NCBI GenBank assembly: GCA_018262895.1
Contig: JADFDJ010000004.1
Coordinates: 102,805-166,804, forward strand
Source of the DNA: Methanomassiliicoccus sp.
GTDB taxonomy: Archaea; Thermoplasmatota; Thermoplasmata; Methanomassiliicoccales; Methanomassiliicoccaceae
Direction: 5' to 3'
Length of the DNA: 64,000 nt
Shown piece after piece: positions 43,459 to 50,733 of this stretch. Every line of letters starts with the position of its first letter. The first letter of the stretch is position 1. The translations under genes were made by a program, and so were the position numbers. The notes beneath the pieces were generated by a model, which searched no databases, was not told where the DNA came from, and worked only from the letters and a program-made list of their open reading frames with translations.

Positions 43459-46400
43459 TCAAGTTCCCTTCTTCTGGGAGCCTCTGTTCCTGCGCACCAG
43501 GAGCACGATCCCAGTGGCCCCAACGATGGAGATCCCTGTGACGGCGAGAAGCTCATAGCCGGAGTCCGTCAAGGATGGACTTGGGATGGACGCGCTCACG
43601 ATGGGGGCCTCGGGGCCCTCGCCCGCCTCGTTTATCGCCGTGATGGAGTAGTAGTAAGTTGTCCCGGGCTTGCGGTCAGCGTCCTCGAACGAGGGCGAGG
43701 CCACCAAGGTGATGTAGCTGAGGGCATCAGGGGCGGTGCCGCGGTAGATGATGTATCCCGTGATGGCCGCTCCGCCGGATCTGCTCGGAGTCTTCCAGGT
43801 GAGGATTATCTTCCCATCCGCCGCTACAGCGGTGAGGTCCAAGGGTTCGGAGGGTACGGAGTATGGTGAGATGGTGATGTTCAGCTCGCTGCTTCGAGCG
43901 CTCTCCCCGAGGGAGTTCATTGCCGTGATGGCATAGTAATATGTCATACCCTTGACCGTGGTGGTGTCCAGGTACCATACGTCGGTGGTATTGGCAAAGG
44001 GGATGAGGACCGACGAGCTGACCCCACGGTAGACGGTGTACCCAGATATGGGGAAGCCACCGTCCGCTGCAGGCGCTGTCCAGTTGAGGAGCACGTTCCC
44101 ATCGTTCACCAGGGCCACCAGGTCCTGCGGGACGGAGGGCGCCGAGAGCGTTCCGTTCGAGGCAATGGATGCCGTGGGAGAGCGATCGCTCTCCCCGACC
44201 TCGTTCACAGCGGTGACAGCGTAGGTGTAGCTGACCCCACTGGCCACGTCCAGGTCGGTGAAGGACGTATCGTTGGTGACCCCCCATACGGACATGGAGG
44301 CTATGCTCAGCCCTCTGTAAACGTTGTATTGCGTAACGGGGGACCCTCCGTTGCTGCCCGGCGCCGACCAGGTCAGGGTGATGAATCCGTTGCCGCCGGT
44401 GGCCGTCAGGTCCGTGGGGGCGGAAGGCCGGACGATGAAGACCGCAGAGACCGTGGAGCTCCTGTCCCCTTCGGCAGGGTTCAACGCACTGACCTGGTAG
44501 TAGTACAGGATGCCGTTGGCGATCGTGCTGTCCGAGAAGGTGGAGCCGGTGGTGGTCGCGAGGTAACTGAGGGAGGTAGCGCTTGTGCCTCTGTACAGCT
44601 TGTAGCCGGTGATGTCTTTCCCACCGTTGTCCGATGGCGCCGCCCAGGAGAGGTCTATCCGGCCATCGATGGCAGTGGCACGGAGACCGCTCGGTGCTCC
44701 TGGTGCGGTCGCCGGTGCTTGGGGCAGTGCGGAAAGCTCGTTGGACCTTGTCCCCTCGCCCACATCGTTCACGGCGGCGACCTGGTAATAATAGGTGAGA
44801 CCGTTGGTCACTGTAGAATCGACGAACGAGAGGCCGTTCTCGACCCCCTCCAGGTACGTTCCTTCGCCAGACACGGTCCCGCGATAGATGGCGTACACCC
44901 CAATGGGGCTGCCGCCGTTGCTGGTGGGCGCTGACCAGGACAACGTCACCTGGCCGTTGCCCGATGTCGCGGATTTCAGGGTGGGTGCGCCGGGCACGGT
45001 GGCGGGGACAGCGGAAAGCTCGTTGGACTTCGCGCCCTCGCCTACAGCGTTCACCGCACTGACCTTGTAATAGTAGCTCTGACCGTTTGTGAGGCCAGTA
45101 TCGGTGTAGCTCGACACCGCCCCAAGGGTGGTCAGGAGAGTCTCCCCATTTGAAGCAGTACCTCTGTAGACCCTGTATCCCGTGATCGCGCTTCCGCCGT
45201 CACTGTTGGGTGCCGTCCATTTGATGATGATCTGCCGATCGGAGGCTGTCAATGAGTCCAGGGCCGGTGCTGCAGGAGCGGTGTTAGGGGCAGCAGGGGT
45301 TGCGGAGACCTCATTGGACAGGGCACCTTCTTCCACCGCGTTCACGGCACTGACTTTATAGTAGTAGGTCTGTCCGTTCGCCAGCCCACCGTTGGTGTAC
45401 GAAAGGACGTTGCCCACGGTCGTCAGGTAGCTCTCACTGCCGGCAGAGGTACCGCGGTAGACCTTGTATGAGGTTACGGCACTGCCGCCGTTGGAGCTGG
45501 GTGCTGACCAGGACAACGTCACCTGGCCGTTGCCGGGGGTCGCGGAGTTCAAAGTGGGTGCGCCGGGCACGGTGGCGGGGACAGCGGAAAGCTCGTTGGA
45601 CTTCGCGCCCTCGCCTACAGCGTTCACCGCGCTGACCTGATAGTAGTAGGTTTGCCCGTTGGTGAGCCCGTCATCAACATATGAGAGCGCGGTACCGACC
45701 GATGCGAGGAGGGTCCCACCTCCTGCACTGTTCCCGCGGTAGACCTTGTATTCAGTTACCGAGCTCCCGCCATCGCTGCTTGGGGCGGACCATGATAACG
45801 TCACCTGGCCGTTGCCCGCTGTCGCGGAGCTCAGAGTGGGTGCGCCGGGCACGGTATCCCCTGATTCGGGCGTTGCGGAGCGCTCAGCGGAACGGTCGCT
45901 CTCCCCGACCTCGTTCACCGCGCTGACCTGATAGTAGTAGGTTTGCCCGTTCGTTAGACCAGTATCTGTGTAGCTGAGGACGGCGTCAACTGCGGTATGG
46001 AAGCTCTCGGCGCCCGAGGAGGTGCCGCGATAGATGTTGTATCCGGTGATAGCACTTCCTCCATCACCCGGCTTTGACCAGGATAGGGTCACCTGGCCAT
46101 CGCCCGCCGTTGGTGTATTGAGGGTGGGGGCATTCGGTCTCGTAGCTGGTGCCGAAGGTGTTGCCGAGACCTCGTTAGACAAGGCGCCCTCGCCCTGGCC
46201 ATTTACCGCGCTGACCTGATAGTAGTAAATCTGACCGTTGATCGCGGACGTATCGGTATAAGTGAGCACGACACCAAGCGTTTCCAGGATCACCTTGCTG
46301 TCGGCTTCTGTCCCACGATACACCTTGTAGGCAATGATCGCATTGCCACCATTGCTGGGCGCCGACCAGGATAGTGTCACCTGGCCGTTGCCGGGGGTCG

Positions 46401-46809
46401 CGGAGTTCAAAGTGGGTGCGCCGGGCACGGTGGCGGGGGTGGCAGGAACCTCATTCGACCATTCCCCCTCGCCCTGGATGTTCAGCGCGCATACTCTATA
46501 GTAGACCGTTACACCGTTGGTCAGAGGTGAATCGGTGAATGTGTGGACGTTACCTAGGGAAATGATGGACCCCAGCGACCCCTGGATAGTGCTCCTGGAT
46601 ATGTTGAATCCCGTGATATCGCTCTCCCCTTGGGAGGCAGGAGCTTGCCAGGACAAAGTTACCGCTCCGTTCGATGGAGAGGCGGTCAGGTCCTGAGGTG
46701 GACCGGGGACCCCAGGATTGAGAGCATCGACCTGAGCGGGAGATAAGTATAGTGGAGCTGCTAAAGAGCAAAGTAGAACCAAGATCGTGGCAAGCACTGA
46801 AGGCTTCAT
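43459..46809 (-). CDS. Secreted protein with eleven fibronectin type III domains and C-terminal membrane anchor
   Basis: A 1116-residue protein: signal peptide (residues 1-29), then eleven FN3 domains of about 95 residues each with the repeating pattern VPGAPTL...GNGQVTLSWSAP...YKVYRG...YTDTGLTNGQTYYYQVSAVNAVGEG, and a final membrane helix (TGISIVGATGIVLLV) followed by RRNRG. Domains 2 to 7 are very similar to each other, domains 8 to 11 more divergent. It is exported and anchored in the membrane, acting as a stalk or adhesin; no catalytic domain is seen. It converges with the NHL protein 34 bases away. A TATA-like region is upstream of its ATG. Confidence 0.9.
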   Translation of the reverse strand: MKPSVLATILVLLCSLAAPLYLSPAQVDALNPGVPGPPQDLTASPSNGAVTLSWQAPASQGESDITGFNISRSTIQGSLGSIISLGNVHTFTDSPLTNGVTVYYRVCALNIQGEGEWSNEVPATPATVPGAPTLNSATPGNGQVTLSWSAPSNGGNAIIAYKVYRGTEADSKVILETLGVVLTYTDTSAINGQIYYYQVSAVNGQGEGALSNEVSATPSAPATRPNAPTLNTPTAGDGQVTLSWSKPGDGGSAITGYNIYRGTSSGAESFHTAVDAVLSYTDTGLTNGQTYYYQVSAVNEVGESDRSAERSATPESGDTVPGAPTLSSATAGNGQVTLSWSAPSSDGGSSVTEYKVYRGNSAGGGTLLASVGTALSYVDDGLTNGQTYYYQVSAVNAVGEGAKSNELSAVPATVPGAPTLNSATPGNGQVTLSWSAPSSNGGSAVTSYKVYRGTSAGSESYLTTVGNVLSYTNGGLANGQTYYYKVSAVNAVEEGALSNEVSATPAAPNTAPAAPALDSLTASDRQIIIKWTAPNSDGGSAITGYRVYRGTASNGETLLTTLGAVSSYTDTGLTNGQSYYYKVSAVNAVGEGAKSNELSAVPATVPGAPTLKSATSGNGQVTLSWSAPTSNGGSPIGVYAIYRGTVSGEGTYLEGVENGLSFVDSTVTNGLTYYYQVAAVNDVGEGTRSNELSALPQAPATAPGAPSGLRATAIDGRIDLSWAAPSDNGGKDITGYKLYRGTSATSLSYLATTTGSTFSDSTIANGILYYYQVSALNPAEGDRSSTVSAVFIVRPSAPTDLTATGGNGFITLTWSAPGSNGGSPVTQYNVYRGLSIASMSVWGVTNDTSFTDLDVASGVSYTYAVTAVNEVGESDRSPTASIASNGTLSAPSVPQDLVALVNDGNVLLNWTAPAADGGFPISGYTVYRGVSSSVLIPFANTTDVWYLDTTTVKGMTYYYAITAMNSLGESARSSELNITISPYSVPSEPLDLTAVAADGKIILTWKTPSRSGGAAITGYIIYRGTAPDALSYITLVASPSFEDADRKPGTTYYYSITAINEAGEGPEAPIVSASIPSPSLTDSGYELLAVTGISIVGATGIVLLVRRNRGSQKKGT
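43560..46730 (-). repeat. Fibronectin-III repeat array
   Basis: Eleven consecutive units of about 285 bases. Units 2-7 share long near-identical DNA stretches; for example the complement of CAACGTCACCTGGCCGTTGC occurs near 44940, 45520 and 45798, with a variant near 46375. This is a substrate for domain gain and loss and for misassembly. Confidence 0.8.
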
Positions 46810-47418
46810 CCAGGCGGTCCCCCACTATTATCTCAGTTGATATCGTTTGGTATGCTATGGATATAATCATTCCCATTGGGGGTTTCTGAGGCGGTCTGAC
46901 CTAGCTCCAGATGCTTGGAATGATTAACATTTGTAATCTCTTTTTTATGCTAGACGCAGCAATTGTCAAGTTCTATGATTCTCTCATTGATAGTGTTCAT
47001 CATCAAAATCGTTGTCTGATCGCCTCTTTTTTCATATTGGCCGTTCCCTGAGCCATTTATCCACGAGTAAATCATATAATACTAAAAAGCGAATTAACCC
47101 AACAATTCAGCTCAAGGGAATGGGATACAGTGTTTGACATATCAGCCTCTTATCGTGTCCAACGAATAACGTCGCGGTGCCGCGTTGAGCCGGCATCGTC
47201 CCGGCGTCCTACGGGGGAGGCAAATATCCGTTTTGAAAAAATATCAAACGTTGTTAATATTTATCAAGAAATGGTCAAAAAAAGAATGTCTGGCTAAGCG
47301 TTATTAACAGGTATCGAAATCGATATGACGAAGGTATGACCTCGACATACTTTGGCATACAATTAAATAGTTTACAAATCATTTCCTTCTACATCCTGAG
47401 CAAACAGGTGGGCTGACC
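46810..47418. other. AT-rich intergenic region upstream of the RHH-ftsZ-like genes
   Basis: About 600 bases. It contains many short T and A runs, a GC-rich patch at 47170-47218 with self-complementary GCCGGCATCGTCCCGGC that could be a short structured RNA or terminator, and the promoter and operator-like repeats of the RHH gene (47334-47372). No protein gene or standard RNA gene was recognised. Confidence 0.4.
47324..47372 (+). promoter_or_regulatory. Operator-like repeats and TATA box of the RHH-ftsZ-like operon
   Basis: GTATG (47334-47338) and CATAC (47346-47350) form an inverted repeat with a 7-base centre; a further CATAC follows at 47356-47360 and a TATGAC at 47324-47329. Directly downstream is the TATA-like AATTAAATAG (47361-47370). 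Closely spaced 5-base arms fit binding by a ribbon-helix-helix protein, and the gene downstream encodes one. Autoregulation is inferred. Confidence 0.5.
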
Positions 47419-47802
47419 TTGGACGGAGAAAGGATATCACTGCGTTTGGAGACCGAGGATCTAGAGCTGCTCGATGATTTCATCGAGAGGCATCCAGAGT
47501 ACTCGAACCGCTCCAACCTCGCTAGGGTAGCTTTTCGCGCGTTCATAGAGCAGATCGAGGGGACAAACAAGACCAGCGCCGAGGACGCCAAGCAAGACAC
47601 CAATGTGATCTCGGTCAGGGTCCCCCCGTTCATACACAACTCGATCGTGAAAATGGTACGGAATGGGCTATTCAATTCCACCGAAGAAGCGGTCCTGGAT
47701 TGTGTCAGAAAGGTATATATCACATCGGAAAAAGCGCGTGAGGCCATGTTACAGGCGGATCTTGAGGCCTTCATGAACACGGTGCAGATATATCCTGGTT
47801 AG
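47419..47802 (+). CDS. Tandem ribbon-helix-helix regulator upstream of ftsZ-like gene
   Basis: A 127-residue protein with two ribbon-helix-helix units: ERISLRLETEDLELLDDFIERHPEYSNRSNLARVAF (residues 4-40) and NVISVRVPPFIHNSIVKMVRNGLFNSTEEAVLDCV (about 62-97). Two fused units could form the DNA-binding dimer within one chain. RHH regulators next to ftsZ are known in archaea, where CdrS/CdrL control cell-division genes. The start is TTG 47419 with AGGTGGG about 6 bases before it. The ftsZ-like gene begins 114 bases downstream on the same strand, and operator-like repeats precede the promoter. Confidence 0.8.
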   Translation: MDGERISLRLETEDLELLDDFIERHPEYSNRSNLARVAFRAFIEQIEGTNKTSAEDAKQDTNVISVRVPPFIHNSIVKMVRNGLFNSTEEAVLDCVRKVYITSEKAREAMLQADLEAFMNTVQIYPG

Positions 47803-47916
47803 GGCTGGCTCGGAAGACCTTAGGGATGGGGTCGTCAGAAGGGATGGGATGCACGGTTTTGTGAGAACAAGACCGGTCGGCTCGCCTGTTGCGATGGTCC
47901 AAGAAGGAGTGTGGGG

Positions 47917-48723
47917 ATGATGAATATTAAGAGAGAGCAGATAGTGGCCACCCTTAGTAAGGGTCTTGTCGAACCTAAGATCTCCGTGGTCGGATGCGGG
48001 GGCGCTGGCAACAACTTCGTCAACAGCATCTACTGGAGCAACAAGAAGGTGGAGACCGTGGCTGTCAACACCGACGAGACCAAGCTCGACAACATCGTGG
48101 CGCACAAGAAGGTCCTCATCGGAAAGGACGTTACCCATGGTGAGGGTGCCAAGGGATTTCCTGAGGTGGGAGAGCACTGTGCGGACATGGCCAGATCGCA
48201 TCTCGCAAGCGTTCTAAAGGGCAGCGACATAGTCATAGTCATCGCCGGAATGGGCGGTGGGACTGGAACTGGGGCTGCACCTGTGGTCGCCGAGGTGGCC
48301 AAGGGACTGAACGCTGTAACTTTCGCCATCGCTATCAATCCCTTCTCCCATGAGAGGGGGAGGCAGGACACCGCCAAGGAGGGCATCAAGAAGCTCCGGA
48401 ACGTAGCCGAGCACACCATCGTCCTGGAGAACGATCGCCTCCTGCAGCTCGCCGGGGACGTGTCCATCACCGAGAGCTTCGCGATCATGGAGCGGTCCAT
48501 AAACGGTATGATCGACTCCATGACCCATCAGATATCCGAGGACGTGGTCGCACCCATTCGGGAGGAGGTTGACGCCTACATGCGCGAGAAGGCCTCGGTA
48601 GAGATAGTCAATAACGCGAACGCACTCCCCGTCACTGAGCTGATATCCGCCATCGAAGCTCACAAGACCGTAGAGATAAGCTTCACCTCGTCCGTAGATC
48701 CCCACCAGCTACTATCGAGATGA
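47917..48723 (+). CDS. Short FtsZ-like GTPase without a recognisable T7 loop
   Basis: A 268-residue protein of the FtsZ/tubulin superfamily. GTP-binding loops are clear: GCGGAGNN (26-33), NTDETKLD, GMGGGTGTGAAP (111-122, the tubulin signature), NPFSHERGR and ENDRLLQL. Canonical FtsZ is about 350-400 residues and has a T7 loop (NxDFADV) and a second domain completing GTP hydrolysis across the interface. Here the sequence after SFAIMERSINGMIDSM has no such loop, and the C-terminal part is only about 70 residues. It may bind GTP and perhaps polymerise but lacks the usual catalytic aspartate. ATG 47917 follows AAGGAG. No frameshift to a longer product was found. Confidence 0.85.
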   Translation: MMNIKREQIVATLSKGLVEPKISVVGCGGAGNNFVNSIYWSNKKVETVAVNTDETKLDNIVAHKKVLIGKDVTHGEGAKGFPEVGEHCADMARSHLASVLKGSDIVIVIAGMGGGTGTGAAPVVAEVAKGLNAVTFAIAINPFSHERGRQDTAKEGIKKLRNVAEHTIVLENDRLLQLAGDVSITESFAIMERSINGMIDSMTHQISEDVVAPIREEVDAYMREKASVEIVNNANALPVTELISAIEAHKTVEISFTSSVDPHQLLSR

Positions 48724-48814
48724 GAGGGAAAGGGCGTGCGGGCAGATTCCCCCCGCCCCCCTCCATTCCTTCTTTTTGCCATCTATTTATTAATGTTCGA
48801 ACTGATGTAACGAC

Positions 48815-49915
48815 GTGCGCGTAGGACTTGTCATAAACCCAATAGCCGGCATGGGTGGATCGGTGGGGCTCAAGGGCACGGACACCTCCGAGGTGCTCGA
48901 GGAGGCCATAAGAAGGGGGGCGACCCCCCAGGCAGAGGAGCGCACTTATGCCGCGATAAAGGCCGCGGGTGAGCTTATCGGTTACGAGTTCATCACCGCC
49001 AGTGGCAGAATGGGGGAGGATGTCCTACGTCGGTGTGACGCCAATACGATCGTTGTCCATTGCGTCTCAGATGGAACGACCGACCGCGACACCCTGGCCG
49101 CGTGCTCCCAGATCCTGTTGGCAGGGGTGGACACACTATTGTTCGCCGGGGGCGATGGGACCGCCCGGGATGTGATGGATGTTGTAGGTGAGAGGGTGCC
49201 GGTCATCGGCATACCCTGCGGTGTGAAGATGCAGTCCGGGGTGTTCGCCAACACCCCACAGGCCGCAGGGGTGCTGCTCCGCCGTTACCGCGTGGAGAGA
49301 TTACCCTCAAAGAGAGCCGAGGTCATGGACATCGACGAAGAAGAGGTGAGACGAGGCCGGATCAACACATACCTCTATGGGTACATGCTGACCCCGGAGG
49401 AGACGAACCTTATGCAACCGTACAAGCTCGCCTTAGGGACGGGGGGCGAGGATGACCACAAGACCGAGATAGCCAGGTTCTTCGTGGAGAGCGTACGACC
49501 GGGAACACTCTATATCCTCGGTCCCGGGACCACTCTCGAAGCTGTTGGCAGGCAGATGGGCATCGATAAGACGCTCCTGGGGGTGGACTTGGTCGTAGAC
49601 GGGCAGCTCATCGGTAAGGACGTCGATGAAAGGACCATACTGGATGCCTTGGAGAGATATTCTGAGGCCATGATAGTGGTTACGCCTATCGGGGGCCAGG
49701 GATTCATATTCGGTCGTGGGAACCAACAGATATCAGCGAAGGTCATCAAGAAGGTAGGGGTCCGCAACGTGGTCATACTGGCCACCCCCCGAAAAATGTT
49801 CGAGACCCGGACCCTGCGGGTCGACACCGGCGATGAGGAGCTCGACAAGGTCCTGCGCGGCTACGGCATGGTCGTCATCGGTTACTCCAAGCAGCTCGTG
49901 GTCCCCATCGATTAG
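48815..49915 (+). CDS. ATP-NAD kinase-like protein (COG3199 type)
   Basis: A 366-residue protein starting with GTG. VGLVINPIAGMGGSVGLKGTD and LLFAGGDGTARDVMDVVG are the NAD-kinase/diacylglycerol-kinase-fold signatures, and VIGIPCGVKMQSGVFANTP follows. The remaining 200 residues match the long COG3199 (AcoX-like) type, present in many archaea and distinct from canonical NadK; whether NAD is the substrate is not proven. TTTATTAATG at 48786-48795 is a TATA candidate, and start 48815 is about 25 bases downstream, hence leaderless. It follows the ftsZ-like gene by 91 bases but has its own promoter. Confidence 0.88.
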   Translation: MRVGLVINPIAGMGGSVGLKGTDTSEVLEEAIRRGATPQAEERTYAAIKAAGELIGYEFITASGRMGEDVLRRCDANTIVVHCVSDGTTDRDTLAACSQILLAGVDTLLFAGGDGTARDVMDVVGERVPVIGIPCGVKMQSGVFANTPQAAGVLLRRYRVERLPSKRAEVMDIDEEEVRRGRINTYLYGYMLTPEETNLMQPYKLALGTGGEDDHKTEIARFFVESVRPGTLYILGPGTTLEAVGRQMGIDKTLLGVDLVVDGQLIGKDVDERTILDALERYSEAMIVVTPIGGQGFIFGRGNQQISAKVIKKVGVRNVVILATPRKMFETRTLRVDTGDEELDKVLRGYGMVVIGYSKQLVVPID

Positions 49916-49978
49916 TATTGCGTTCACTTCGTCAATAACGTGATGCGAGCCTTGTCGGACGCAATGGCAATTCATTTG

Positions 49979-50006
49979 TTATCAGATATGGTAAACAATC
50001 TGATAC
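49979..50006. repeat. Palindromic element related to the winged-helix operator
   Basis: ATCAGAT (49981-49987) and ATCTGAT (49998-50004) are exact reverse complements with a 10-base centre containing ATGGTAAACA. About 21 of 27 aligned positions match the element at 18347-18372. It lies between two converging genes (the ATP-NAD-kinase-like gene and iorB), so it is not an obvious promoter operator. It could be a protein-binding site of another kind. The rest of 49916-50133 shows no gene. Confidence 0.5.
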
Positions 50007-50133
50007 ACAATTCATCAGAGCGCCGATGAGCTCATTTGATGAACGGCGGATCCGGCATTAGTGTAGAGCGAAAGTCTGGAATAATTTCTACCCAGTTCTC
50101 AATTGGAGGTTATGAAAATTGAATAAAAGGGTT

Positions 50134-50733
50134 TCATAGACCCGCTCCCTTGGCCTCTTGGTAGCCAAGCTCGAACGCCCTAACGTTGATGTCCCGGGCC
50201 TTCGCTGGTACCACCTCGAGAAGGGACTCCAGCATCCTGTCCTTGGACATGGGGAAGCCCTTGACCGCGGAGATCGCCCCTATGAGCACGGAGTTGGCGG
50301 CTATGGCCTTCCCGGCCTTCACCGCTAGGGCGGTGGCGTCCATCGCGATCAGGTTAGGATTTGCCTCCCTGATCGCCGATAGTACCTCATCCACGGCAGG
50401 GTACTTGTCCTGGCCAGCTGACACGCTGATGGGTACCACGGGGGTGGTGTTTGTGACTATTTGGCTGTCCTTATTGATCATGCTCAACGAGCGGCACGTT
50501 TCCACCGGCTCGAACCCCAGTAGCAGGTCCGCGGCTCCCATCGGTATCAGGGGGCTGAGGATCTCCCGCCCCATCCGGACCGAGCACTGCACGCTGCCTC
50601 CGCGTTGCGCCATGCCGTGTACCTCGGACATTGCCACCTCCAAGCCTTCGACCACGGCCGCGTTCCCCAGGACCGTGGATGCCAACAGCACGCCCTGGCC
50701 CCCCACTCCCACGAGCTGGATGTTGTACTTCAT
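50134..50733 (-). CDS. iorB: Indolepyruvate ferredoxin oxidoreductase beta subunit
   Basis: A 199-residue protein: NIQLVGVGGQGVLLASTVLG, then SEVHGMAQRGGSVQCSVRMG, the gamma-domain of 2-oxoacid:ferredoxin oxidoreductases. With IorA it oxidatively decarboxylates aryl pyruvates from aromatic amino acids to aryl-acetyl-CoA. ATG 50733 is chosen because it begins the fold and overlaps the iorA stop by 4 bases; upstream residues in the frame are iorA shadow. It is the last gene of porCDAB-iorAB. Confidence 0.95.
   Translation of the reverse strand: MKYNIQLVGVGGQGVLLASTVLGNAAVVEGLEVAMSEVHGMAQRGGSVQCSVRMGREILSPLIPMGAADLLLGFEPVETCRSLSMINKDSQIVTNTTPVVPISVSAGQDKYPAVDEVLSAIREANPNLIAMDATALAVKAGKAIAANSVLIGAISAVKGFPMSKDRMLESLLEVVPAKARDINVRAFELGYQEAKGAGL

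Noticed and set aside
47170..47218. GC-rich patch in an AT-rich gap that could be a tRNA or small RNA
   Set aside because: No tRNA T-arm or acceptor pairing could be found; only a short self-complementary stretch is visible.
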